Positions 1 to 5,073 of a stretch of DNA of 21,382 nucleotides are shown in pieces. A model generated the notes under the pieces. It ran no database searches. It was given only the letters and a program-made list of their open reading frames with translations, and was not told the DNA's origin. Position 1 is the first letter of the stretch. The number at the start of each line of letters is the position of its first letter. A program made the position numbers and the translations under genes. The stretch lies in IMG/VR virus record IMGVR_UViG_3300046368_000150, positions 1-21,382 of that record, one strand, 5' to 3'. The stretch comes from a virus.

Positions 1-108
1 GACATTCTCAAGCCCGCCGGTTGGTCAGCACCAGCCCGCAATAAAGCGCGTGGCAATATTTTCGGTGAGTATAAAATTCAATGGACAGGCCCAAACTACT
101 TGGTCTGA
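1..108 (+). CDS. 3' end of an unidentified gene (partial)
   Basis: Reading frame 1 is open from the left edge to a TGA at 106-108 and encodes the last 35 residues of a protein, including GEYKIQWTGPNYLV at the very end. The composition is that of a normal soluble protein. The frame runs codirectionally with the following early genes, and the next start codon lies 44 bases downstream, so it is probably the upstream member of the same operon. I do not recognise the family from so short a tail. A replication, recombination or packaging protein would all fit the position, but nothing in these residues decides between them. Confidence 0.6.
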   Translation, partial: DILKPAGWSAPARNKARGNIFGEYKIQWTGPNYLV

Positions 109-114
109 TAATCA

Positions 115-130
115 GGGGGCTACGGCCCCC
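115..130 (+). other. GC-rich hairpin with UACG tetraloop
   Basis: GGGGGC, TACG, GCCCCC form a perfect 6-bp all-GC stem closed by a C(UACG)G loop, one of the exceptionally stable UNCG tetraloops of RNA. It lies between the stop of the upstream gene (106-108) and the ribosome binding site AGGAGA of the next gene (ATG at 153). No U-tract follows, so it is unlikely to be a full intrinsic terminator. An mRNA 3'-end protector, processing site or translational insulator is more likely. The structure is seen directly; the role is inferred. Confidence 0.6.
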
Positions 131-152
131 ACTACAGCGACAGGAGAACGCT

Positions 153-572
153 ATGAAACTTTATACGAACAACAAAGGCGAATGGGCTGGAACGCAAGCT
201 GACGCTCGCAAGCGCTTTAAAAATGATATGAGAATTATTGAGGTTCCAACCGACAAGCCAAGCTTGCTGGCATTCCTCAACGAAAATCAAGTTGGCTCAT
301 TTGATGCTCTTGGCAGTAAGCCAGCCGATAACCAACTTTCCGATATGATGGGTGGCAATCCTTTAGACAGCTTTCCAGATGCCCCTTTAAGATTTAAGAT
401 GAGCCACGGCCCTGATGGTGATGTGCGCTTGTCACGGCAGAACCCAGACAGCCACCCGCACCGCTGGGATACTATTCGGGAATGTGCTGAGAAAGCATCC
501 TTCAAGGATCTAGGCGTTGCTCTGGCAGTGTTAATGAACCGGCTGGATGAGGTGGCCGATCAAGTCTCATAA
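153..572 (+). CDS. conserved phage hypothetical protein (139 aa)
   Basis: The start at 153 is preferred over an in-frame ATG at 81, because AGGAGA stands 5-10 bases before it and the earlier ATG would overlap the upstream gene and the hairpin. The product begins MKLYTNNKGEWAGTQADARK and continues with a segment (RIIEVPTDKPSLLAFLN, about residues 27-43) that I associate with small early proteins of marine phages. A polar, Gly/Pro/Asp-rich middle (about 45-100) looks disordered, and the last 35 residues are helical. No catalytic motif, signal peptide or membrane segment is visible. It is the last gene before a terminator, so it belongs to the transcript entering from the left. Function is unknown. 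Confidence 0.8.
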   Translation: MKLYTNNKGEWAGTQADARKRFKNDMRIIEVPTDKPSLLAFLNENQVGSFDALGSKPADNQLSDMMGGNPLDSFPDAPLRFKMSHGPDGDVRLSRQNPDSHPHRWDTIRECAEKASFKDLGVALAVLMNRLDEVADQVS

Positions 573-610
573 CCTGTCAAGGTAACAACTGGCAGCAGTT
601 TATCCCAAAG

Positions 611-650
611 AGTTTGCTATTAACCTAAAATGGTTTTAGCAAACTTTTTT
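611..650 (+). terminator. rho-independent terminator
   Basis: AGTTTGCTA (611-619) pairs perfectly with TAGCAAACT (637-645). An inner AACC/GGTT stem (622-625 with 632-635) closes a six-base loop after a one-by-one internal mismatch, and six T residues (645-650) follow. It sits 38 bases after the stop at 572 and immediately before a promoter, so it ends the upstream early transcript. In the leftward direction only a weak CTTT follows the stem, so it should act on the plus strand. Confidence 0.85.
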
Positions 651-652
651 AC

Positions 653-680
653 TTGCAATGTAGTCTGCAATCTCTATAAT
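653..680 (+). promoter_or_regulatory. sigma70-type promoter
   Basis: A -35 element TTGCAA (653-658, 4 of 6 to consensus) and a perfect -10 TATAAT (675-680) are separated by 16 bases. The promoter begins three bases after the terminator T-run and lies 28 bases upstream of the ATG at 709, which has its own AAGGAGAA ribosome binding site. This placement suggests that the genes from 709 to 2492 are one transcription unit made by host RNA polymerase. No operator-like palindrome is obvious between -35 and start. Confidence 0.75.
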
Positions 681-708
681 AGCATCTGTAAGCAACAAGG
701 AGAATAAA

Positions 709-1278
709 ATGGCATACGATCCGACACACGAATATGAGCATAATTACGAACCAGCTATTCAAGCTCGCAAGATGGCAAACGCTGCCCACACAAAGCGCGT
801 CAACTGGATTGCATCTGATGATCGCGCTCAAGAGATCATTGATTTTGTAGCTGACTACAGCCCAGAAGGTGATGGTTTTTTCTCAGCTTGCAACAAAGGC
901 ATCTGGCAGTTTGGATCTCTTACACCCAACATGCGTAATGCCATAGTTAAGGTGCTGGACAAACGCGCCGCTCAAAAAGCAGAATGGGCTGATAGAGACA
1001 GCAAGTGTGAGTTTGTTGGCACTGTAGGCGAGCGCCAAGCCTTCTCTCTCAAGGTTATTATCATTGTAGAGTTAGAAAGCATGTATGGATCTGCGTACCT
1101 TCATGTATGCCGTGACGATAATCAAAATATTATTATTTACAAAGGCTCACAATATTGGGGAAGCGGCGCTGAAGTAACTTGCACGGCCAAGGTCAAAGAC
1201 CATGATGTGCGTGAAGGCGTCAAACAAACCATCATCCAGCGTCCTACCAAAGTTAAAGTAAATGGGGAGAATTACTAA
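709..1278 (+). CDS. early protein with probable OB-fold C-terminal domain (189 aa)
   Basis: The start is fixed by AAGGAGAATAAAATG. Residues about 35-90 resemble a small helical module seen in phage proteins, with a substrate-like 'W.FGSLTPNMRNAIVKVL' stretch. Residues about 100-185 look like a beta-rich domain ending in CTAKVKDHDVREGVKQTIIQR, a version of the 'G.V..H..y.GvkQT...R' signature I associate with OB-fold-like nucleic-acid-associated phage proteins. That assignment is recollection plus pattern, not a search result. It is the first gene after the promoter at 653-680 and its stop codon overlaps the start of the next gene (TAATG). DNA or RNA binding in the early program is the best guess; no enzyme motif is visible. 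Confidence 0.8.
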   Translation: MAYDPTHEYEHNYEPAIQARKMANAAHTKRVNWIASDDRAQEIIDFVADYSPEGDGFFSACNKGIWQFGSLTPNMRNAIVKVLDKRAAQKAEWADRDSKCEFVGTVGERQAFSLKVIIIVELESMYGSAYLHVCRDDNQNIIIYKGSQYWGSGAEVTCTAKVKDHDVREGVKQTIIQRPTKVKVNGENY

Positions 1279-1538
1279 TGGCTTGCAAACAATGTAAAGG
1301 CACGGGCCTTATCAGTTACTCACACCGGCACAACTGGTTTGATGACCGTGTAACCATCACAGAGGCTTGTGACTGCAACACAGGCCCAACCGATGCTGAA
1401 GTTGATATGCTTAACGCACGACTTAAATCTGCTTCTCTCTATGGCACGTTAGATGAGATCATAGAGATCGTGCAGGGCATCAAACACACCCCAACGCGCA
1501 ACCAGCTATGGCGCAGCTATGGAGTTATCAATGACTAA
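1278..1538 (+). CDS. small CxxC zinc-ribbon-like protein (86 aa)
   Basis: The ATG shares one base with the stop of the preceding gene, a typical coupled arrangement. The N-terminus MACKQCKGTGLI carries a CxxCxGxG motif of the kind found in DnaJ-type zinc domains. A second CDC motif about 30 residues later (EACDCNTG) could supply the other zinc ligands, so residues about 3-33 could form one small zinc-binding unit. The rest is helical and acidic. Such proteins often stabilise nucleic-acid or protein contacts, but no specific role can be read here. It is cotranscribed with the OB-fold-like gene upstream and the tiny membrane peptide downstream. Confidence 0.8.
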   Translation: MACKQCKGTGLISYSHRHNWFDDRVTITEACDCNTGPTDAEVDMLNARLKSASLYGTLDEIIEIVQGIKHTPTRNQLWRSYGVIND

Positions 1539-1623
1539 TTGGGTACAAGACATCATCATCACTGCGGCGATTGCTGCGGTGGTGTTAGGCTGGATCTTCG
1601 GCGTTAGCATGGGGTGGATGTGA
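1531..1623 (+). CDS. 30-residue single-span membrane peptide
   Basis: This short frame has an ATG at 1531 inside the end of the upstream gene and a TGA at 1621-1623 that overlaps the ATG of the next gene (TGATG). GGAG at 1521-1524 is a suitable ribosome binding site. The product begins MTNWVQDII and is almost entirely one hydrophobic segment (residues about 7-27) rich in Ile, Ala, Val and Gly, ending in GWM. The stop/start overlaps on both sides and the clean transmembrane profile argue that it is real, although it is well below usual length cut-offs. A role at the host inner membrane (superinfection exclusion or inhibition of a membrane protein) is possible but purely inferred. Confidence 0.6.
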   Translation: MTNWVQDIIITAAIAAVVLGWIFGVSMGWM

Positions 1624-1814
1624 TGAATATTGCTGAACCAGTTTTCATGGCGTTTGTCATCTTTTCATCGCCAGATGAGTGCAAAGCGTTTTCTGAGTAT
1701 TACGATCTTGAACGGATCTTTCTCCCTCAGTGCGTAGAAATGGGCGGTGAAGCAGATTATCGCCGCACTATCCCAAACATCAAACCACGGCCACGGCCAG
1801 AACAGGAGCAGTAA
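1623..1814 (+). CDS. small hypothetical protein (63 aa)
   Basis: An ATG at 1623 overlaps the TGA of the membrane peptide, with GGGGTGG just upstream; an in-frame GTG at 1614 is less likely. The protein has a hydrophobic N-terminal stretch (PVFMAFVIFSS, about residues 6-16), an amphipathic acidic middle with aromatic residues, and a proline- and arginine-rich tail ending RPRPEQEQ. The hydrophobic part reads more like a beta strand of a small ferredoxin-like fold than a membrane anchor. I do not recognise the family. The gene end contains the AGGAG that serves the next gene. Confidence 0.65.
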   Translation: MNIAEPVFMAFVIFSSPDECKAFSEYYDLERIFLPQCVEMGGEADYRRTIPNIKPRPRPEQEQ

Positions 1815-1815
1815 C

Positions 1816-2076
1816 TTGGAAACTTGGGCAGAAATCCGCAACCGTCACCAGCAAGAAAAGATTGCTTTGGTCAAATCACTCGCTGATGATTACACTTATG
1901 CACAGGCCGCAAGCATTTTGGAATGGGATGCTAAGAGCCTTGTTAGATTTTGCCACTATTGGCAGATCAATTTTAAAAACAGCCAAAAAGGGGGGTATAT
2001 CAATGCAGAGCCTTACATCAGCCGATCACGCACATTTGCGGTTTCTTCGGGGGCAAGTAGATCGTTTGCAAGATGA
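1816..2076 (+). CDS. small helix-turn-helix protein, TTG start (86 aa)
   Basis: The best start is TTG at 1816-1818, two bases after the preceding stop, because AGGAG at 1804-1808 is spaced seven bases from it. The in-frame ATG at 1747 lies deep in the upstream gene. Residues about 26-50 (YTYAQAASILEWDAKSLVRF) fit a helix-turn-helix of the 'small-terminase or Fis-like' type, with a Tyr/Trp-rich following segment. The last 25 residues, after the point where the next gene starts, are Ser/Arg-rich and look like incidental overlap coding. The 74-base overlap with the next gene and an A5G6 run at 1985-1995 are unusual. It probably binds DNA; the target is unknown. Confidence 0.65.
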   Translation: METWAEIRNRHQQEKIALVKSLADDYTYAQAASILEWDAKSLVRFCHYWQINFKNSQKGGYINAEPYISRSRTFAVSSGASRSFAR

Positions 2077-2191
2077 AAGCTTTAGGCTAGATCCGCACCC
2101 TAACGTGAAGCAAGATTTGGAACGCGCCAGATCAGAATTAAAATCATTTATCTTATCACTACAAAAAGAAGGAAAGAATATTCATGGATGA
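2003..2191 (+). CDS. small coiled-coil protein (62 aa)
   Basis: ATG at 2003 follows a GGGGGG run (1990-1995) that can act as a ribosome binding site. The product starts MQSLTSADHAHLRFLRGQ and is predicted to be two helices: a first about residues 5-27 with regularly spaced hydrophobics (LRFLRGQVDRLQDESF) and a second about 35-55, separated by a proline. It could form a dimeric coiled coil. The gene overlaps its upstream neighbour by 74 bases and the next by 8. An alternative is that it is the C-terminal half of the upstream helix-turn-helix protein, reached by frameshifting at the A5G6 run. No family recognised. Confidence 0.6.
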   Translation: MQSLTSADHAHLRFLRGQVDRLQDESFRLDPHPNVKQDLERARSELKSFILSLQKEGKNIHG

Positions 2192-2492
2192 AACCGTGTT
2201 AGCCGCCAGAATGAGAGAGATGGCAAAGGCAGATATGAATTACGTTAAAAGTAAAGAAAGCTGGGGAAACAACCCAAGTTGGGGCAAGGTTGAGGAGTAT
2301 GAAAAAACACAAAAGCAAGGCGGGCGCTTAGGAAGGCCAGATAGCTTTAAAACCAAAATCAATGAGCGTTTAGAAAAAGGTATGTCTAGGGATGAAATTG
2401 TGGCAGAATTAGGGTGCAGCCGTAATATCGTAAACCAATACATTCGCAAACGGCGCTTAGAACAGAATGCTGCGCACTCCCACGCGGCATAG
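2184..2492 (+). CDS. helix-turn-helix DNA-binding protein (102 aa)
   Basis: The ATG at 2184 overlaps the previous stop and is preceded by AAGGAAAG. The N-terminal half is charged and helical and then gives way to a Gly/Arg linker (GGRLGRP, residues 46-52). Residues 66-90 form a convincing helix-turn-helix, with GMSRDEIVAELGCSRNIVNQ containing the turn glycine and the recognition helix, followed by a basic IRKRR. It is the last gene of the rightward operon, 20 bases before a strong terminator. A transcriptional regulator of the early/late switch or a small terminase-like DNA-recognition subunit would both fit its size and domain. The large terminase is not in the window to decide. Confidence 0.75.
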   Translation: MDETVLAARMREMAKADMNYVKSKESWGNNPSWGKVEEYEKTQKQGGRLGRPDSFKTKINERLEKGMSRDEIVAELGCSRNIVNQYIRKRRLEQNAAHSHAA

Positions 2493-2512
2493 ATGAAGGG
2501 TCAAACCTTCTC

Positions 2513-2552
2513 CCCCGTCACTATCTTCTCCTTGTGTAGTGGCGGGGTTTTT
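2513..2552 (+). terminator. rho-independent terminator of the early operon
   Basis: CCCCGTCACTA (2513-2523) pairs over 11 bp with TAGTGGCGGGG (2537-2547), with one U-G wobble in the plus-strand RNA, a 13-base loop and five T residues (2548-2552). It lies 20 bases after the last rightward stop. In the opposite direction the wobble becomes an A-C mismatch and no T-run follows, so it should terminate only the rightward transcript. Confidence 0.85.
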
Positions 2553-2555
2553 CGT

Positions 2556-2607
2556 GGGGCCAGCAAGTTCATCACAACCCTGTCACAGTTTCCTATGAGC
2601 CAGCCCC
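2556..2607 (-). other. long-loop inverted repeat after the late operon
   Basis: In the leftward RNA, GGGGCTGGC (from 2607-2599) can pair with GCTGGCCCC (from 2564-2556) over nine base pairs, two of them G-U, around a 34-base loop. In the plus-strand RNA the two wobbles become mismatches, which hints that the minus-strand transcript is the folded one. It is the only stem I find within 60 bases after the amidase stop, and it lacks a T-run. It may mark or protect the 3' end of the late mRNA, but it is weak as a terminator. Confidence 0.3.
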
Positions 2608-2616
2608 GACTTTTGC

Positions 2617-3045
2617 TTATGACCAATCCTTAACAGCGAAGCAAGGGCAAGCTTTTCTTGCATATGAATTATGTCCAGATATTTCCTTGATGCTAGGAAA
2701 CTTGGCGCTGTATTCCACAATTAACTCACGCAAAGCTGTTTCCTGCTCTGGTGTAAAGTTGTCCAGAAAAGCATCGTCAGCACAGCCGCCACGGCCACCC
2801 ACTAGGCTCACCCCTATAGATGACTTGTTTCGGCCTCTACAGTGCGCTCCTGATCGCTCTACGGGCCTACCATAACCCACAGACCCATCACGGTGAATGA
2901 TTGCGTGATAACCAATATCAGACCAATTACGTTCTTCAACATGCCACCGCCTAATCTCTGCGACTACATCATCAACAGACCGATCAGCATACCAGTTTGA
3001 ATTAGTGGCAGTGCAGTGAATTATAATCTCGTTTATCTTTCTCAT
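2617..3045 (-). CDS. endolysin: T7-lysozyme-like N-acetylmuramoyl-L-alanine amidase
   Basis: This 142-residue protein is an Amidase_2-type zinc amidase, cleaving the bond between N-acetylmuramic acid and the stem peptide of peptidoglycan. The catalytic set of T7 lysozyme can be matched: His10 in IIIHCTAT, Tyr46 in SDIGYHAII, His125 in SGHN, and Lys131 and Cys133 in RKACPCF, with His10, His125 and Cys133 as zinc ligands. Length is close to that of T7 lysozyme (about 150). There is no signal peptide, so it needs the holin for access to the wall. The start overlaps the holin stop by four bases (ATGA), with AAAGG upstream. It is the last gene of the late operon. T7 lysozyme also inhibits its RNA polymerase; nothing shows that here. 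Confidence 0.93.
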   Translation of the reverse strand: MRKINEIIIHCTATNSNWYADRSVDDVVAEIRRWHVEERNWSDIGYHAIIHRDGSVGYGRPVERSGAHCRGRNKSSIGVSLVGGRGGCADDAFLDNFTPEQETALRELIVEYSAKFPSIKEISGHNSYARKACPCFAVKDWS

Positions 3046-3437
3046 TTGGTTAAGCCTTTCTGCTTTTCATATGTTCTCAAGCCACCAATCCCCAGCATAC
3101 CACCGAGAACAGTGAGCAGCGTTCCCATGTCAAACTCTGGCAAAGGCGGGATCTCTGTTCCCGTTAAGGCTACAAAAAAAAGGGCAACAGGATTGCCAAT
3201 AAAATGCCAACCAAAAGAAAGCCCGCAGATCCAGCCAATGAAAGGGCGCCAGCCACCTTTAAAAGTGCTTCCACTTGCCGCCTCTGCTGTGTTGAGTTGT
3301 ATTTGAGCGAGGGCCAAGTCTTGCGCGTGTCTATCCGACATTGTAGCAATTTCGTGCGCGAGCTTTGCCTTCTCGTCAGCATCAGGAATGAACTTGTCTA
3401 AGAGGCCAGTGACCGGCGCTATCAGCTTGTCAATCAT
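3042..3437 (-). CDS. holin, three-helix GTA type
   Basis: The 131-residue protein matches the 3TM holin family known from Rhodobacter gene transfer agents. It has an amphipathic charged N-terminal part (residues 1-55), a 'GGWRPFIGWICGLSFGWHFI' segment (61-80) leading into a second hydrophobic stretch (81-93), and then a LPEFDMG turn and a glycine-rich helix (104-120) ending LRTYEKQKG. The protein would form the inner-membrane lesion that lets the amidase reach the wall. It overlaps both neighbours by four bases (ATGA). The family is mostly found in alphaproteobacterial phages and GTAs, which supports the host guess. Confidence 0.88.
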   Translation of the reverse strand: MIDKLIAPVTGLLDKFIPDADEKAKLAHEIATMSDRHAQDLALAQIQLNTAEAASGSTFKGGWRPFIGWICGLSFGWHFIGNPVALFFVALTGTEIPPLPEFDMGTLLTVLGGMLGIGGLRTYEKQKGLTK

Positions 3438-3634
3438 TTCTCAGACCCCAGCCAAACGGCTATCGTTCCTGTCATCGCTCCGCTGACCACTGAAATCATT
3501 GCAGATTGCTGCGTTGACAAGTCATCCAAGCTCATTCCCCACTCAATCACGCGGATATACATAATGGTCATAACAACCATCATAAAACGTGGCATGAGCT
3601 TGTATTGCAAAATCTTTTCAAAGGTATTCGCCAT
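3434..3634 (-). CDS. small two-span membrane protein, possible second holin or antiholin
   Basis: This is a 66-residue protein with a basic N-terminus (FEKILQYKLMPRF) and two hydrophobic segments, about residues 14-32 and 45-63, joined by an acidic loop. GAGG before the ATG is a good ribosome binding site. It lies directly upstream of the 3-helix holin and overlaps it by four bases. Similar short proteins accompany the lysis genes of many uncultured marine phages, as I recall. Size, topology and position fit a holin-class protein (partner, antiholin or pinholin), but no experiment or motif proves it. Confidence 0.8.
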   Translation of the reverse strand: MANTFEKILQYKLMPRFMMVVMTIMYIRVIEWGMSLDDLSTQQSAMISVVSGAMTGTIAVWLGSEK

Positions 3635-3635
3635 G

Positions 3636-3890
3636 TTAAACCTCTATGTTTATCTTAGTTCCTTGCGGTCTATCCGCTGTAGTCTTGCGGCCAAACCTAT
3701 CATAAGTTTCGTTTAGATCAAATCTTTGCTTTGCAAGTGCTTCTAGGTGGCTGTGGTTGGCCCTATGCTCTTTCTCTACCCTCTGCTCTACCAGATGCGT
3801 TTCTATGCGCTCACGCGATCTAGTTTGCTGGTGTATGTCCGACTGCACGTTAAACGGTGCGCTGCCTATGCCTGATAGCCCGTCAGCCAT
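3636..3890 (-). CDS. small charged hypothetical protein (84 aa)
   Basis: The ATG follows the upstream stop directly (TAAATG). The N-terminus has a glycine-rich start (MADGLSGIGSAPF). The middle (about residues 18-60) is a long polar helix rich in Glu, Arg, His and Gln that could be a coiled coil, and the tail DRFGRKTTADRPQGTKINI is extended and basic. No membrane segment or signal peptide is present, unlike the genes on either side. It may be a soluble virion or lysis-timing protein; I do not recognise it. Confidence 0.7.
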   Translation of the reverse strand: MADGLSGIGSAPFNVQSDIHQQTRSRERIETHLVEQRVEKEHRANHSHLEALAKQRFDLNETYDRFGRKTTADRPQGTKINIEV

Positions 3891-4373
3891 TTACCACCAC
3901 CCAGCGCCTAATCCTGTCAACCATGTGCCGCCCCCTATAATAGCCGCCAGCATCGCAAATAATAATATCAAGAGTAGTGTTTCAAAGAATGCAGCCTTAC
4001 GTTCTTGCTGCTTATATAGCGTTTCCTCGCGCTCTTTCTTAATCTTGCGGCGAAGCTCCACCATTTCGCGCCAAGTGCCATAGCCAAAGCGATTATTCAG
4101 CATTTGCTGCAAGTCTTTCTCTTGCTCTGCCAGCTTCTTTTGGTGAATGATTATCTGCAAAGCTTCTTGCTCTACAGATCCAGACGAAAACAGTTTAGTG
4201 AAAATAGGCGGGTTCTTACGCTGCTGTTCTGCGCGGCCAAGATCCGCTGCTGCTCCATACCACTTGCCAAGCTGGCCCGCTACATCTTCTAGCTCACGGC
4301 CCGCATAAACCATTTTCTTGACAAGATTGTACGCTTGCGTAGCCCCCGCAATAGCTGTGATAGGATCTATCAT
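3891..4373 (-). CDS. coiled-coil protein with C-terminal membrane helix (160 aa)
   Basis: The start is set at 4373 (MIDPITAIAGATQAYNLVKK) rather than the upstream in-frame ATG at 4406, because the stop of the preceding small gene overlaps 4373 as ATGA and GGGGCGAG lies just upstream. An Ala/Gly-rich N-terminal helix (1-45) is followed by a long charged coiled-coil region (about 66-128) and one clear transmembrane helix at 130-149, ending GLGAGWW. This 'soluble coiled coil plus C-terminal anchor' layout could suit a lysis accessory or a virion membrane-contact protein, but it has neither the N-terminal anchor of an i-spanin nor a lipobox. The family is conserved in marine phages as I recall; function is unknown. 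Confidence 0.8.
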   Translation of the reverse strand: MIDPITAIAGATQAYNLVKKMVYAGRELEDVAGQLGKWYGAAADLGRAEQQRKNPPIFTKLFSSGSVEQEALQIIIHQKKLAEQEKDLQQMLNNRFGYGTWREMVELRRKIKKEREETLYKQQERKAAFFETLLLILLFAMLAAIIGGGTWLTGLGAGWW

Positions 4374-4543
4374 GTATCTCGCCCCACGATAATGTATCCC
4401 AAGCATTTTGCATCAGGATGTATTCTGTATATTTTTGGATAATGATAATAAAATGACGGGCGCGGGCAACGATACCGGCAAGCCTTATACATGATCCCAT
4501 GCGGAAACATTCCAAAGGCAATAGATGTGAGGGCGCAAATCAT
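4370..4543 (-). CDS. 57-residue Cys- and Tyr-rich basic protein
   Basis: ATG at 4543 opens a frame ending in a TGA (4372-4370) that overlaps the next ATG as ATGA, the usual coupling in this operon. The product starts MICALTSIAFGMFPHG, a hydrophobic stretch, followed by a basic, aromatic region with four cysteines in all (residues 3, 22, 26 and 47). CRYRC (22-26) plus Cys47 may bind metal. The ribosome binding site is weak (GGGCC). It fills what would otherwise be a 170-base hole between coupled genes. A longer competing frame (4294-4521) covers much of the same DNA but overlaps 3891-4373 out of frame, so this one is preferred. Function unknown. Confidence 0.6.
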   Translation of the reverse strand: MICALTSIAFGMFPHGIMYKACRYRCPRPSFYYHYPKIYRIHPDAKCLGYIIVGRDT

Positions 4544-4562
4544 GGCCCAATTATATCACATT

Positions 4563-4775
4563 TTACTTGACAGCTAAATTCTGAATATCGCGCCGCATCT
4601 CTTTTTGATCGTCACGCATTTCTTTTAACAGTTCATGCATCATGTCTGTTTTTTGCTCAAGAAGCTTAATCTGAGATTTACTGGTCAAAAGATTGTTAAT
4701 TATCCACCATGCTGATGCAGCAAAAGCACCCGCTATGGCTATCAAAAAGCCCATGTAATCTTCAATAAACTTCAT
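4563..4775 (-). CDS. small membrane-anchored coiled-coil protein (70 aa)
   Basis: ATG at 4775 with AGGG upstream is preferred over 4796, which would overlap the preceding gene. One N-terminal transmembrane segment (about residues 9-28, MGFLIAIAGAFAASAWWII) is followed by a heptad-like charged helix (about 38-70). The topology (short cytoplasmic end, one helix, long soluble coiled coil) is that of a small lysis or hemolysin-XhlA-like accessory protein, with the order of coil and anchor reversed from XhlA. It could also be an inner-membrane spanin-like component, although it is short for that. No partner outer-membrane lipoprotein is visible nearby. Confidence 0.75.
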   Translation of the reverse strand: MKFIEDYMGFLIAIAGAFAASAWWIINNLLTSKSQIKLLEQKTDMMHELLKEMRDDQKEMRRDIQNLAVK

Positions 4776-4785
4776 TATTCGCGCC

Positions 4786-5073
4786 CTAATAACCATGAAC
4801 CATCAGCTTGCTGTAATCACCAGAAAGTAATTTTCCTTTGACATATTCAGAAAATTCTGGAGAACCTAATTTTAATCCACTTTCTTTCAGCCACATTTCC
4901 GCAACTACAAAAGGAATTGAAGTAACGTGACGCATATCTGATTTACGGTTATGCCCGTCTATTTGTTTTTCCTTATTAAAATCTAAAATGGCACTGACAT
5001 CTTGTGAACGGCTCACGATCAGCTTGTCATCTTCTGTTTTGTAAGAGGTTTTTAGACTTAGGCTATCAGTCAT
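4786..5073 (-). CDS. conserved phage hypothetical protein (95 aa)
   Basis: The start at 5073 (MTDSLSLK) is chosen because the preceding small gene ends eight bases inside it; the in-frame ATG at 5121 lies well within that gene. The protein has an N-terminal beta-rich region mentioning a nucleotide-like 'SYKTEDDKLIVSRSQDV' stretch, then 'SIPFVVAEMWLKESG' (about 55-69), which resembles a signature common to a small protein found near the capsid gene in T7-like and related marine podoviruses ('IP..V.EkW..e.G'). The C-terminus is a mixed helix. It probably has a virion or assembly role, but this is from memory of synteny, and no fold is known to me. Confidence 0.75.
   Translation of the reverse strand: MTDSLSLKTSYKTEDDKLIVSRSQDVSAILDFNKEKQIDGHNRKSDMRHVTSIPFVVAEMWLKESGLKLGSPEFSEYVKGKLLSGDYSKLMVHGY

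Noticed and set aside
81-152. Longer N-terminus for the first small early gene
   Set aside because: It would read through the upstream stop region and the stable hairpin; AGGAGA directly precedes the ATG at 153.
2513-2547. Early terminator acting also on the leftward late transcript
   Set aside because: In that strand the stem has an A-C mismatch and no T-run follows.
4294-4521. 75-residue leftward frame starting MPLECFRMG
   Set aside because: It overlaps the well-supported coiled-coil gene by about 80 bases in another frame, has no ribosome binding site, and competes with a frame that ends in a clean ATGA coupling.
4550-4555. TATAAT in the leftward strand before the Cys-rich gene, as an internal promoter
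   Set aside because: The only -35 at suitable spacing is TTTAGC (3 of 6), and such AT-rich hexamers arise easily by chance in the gap.
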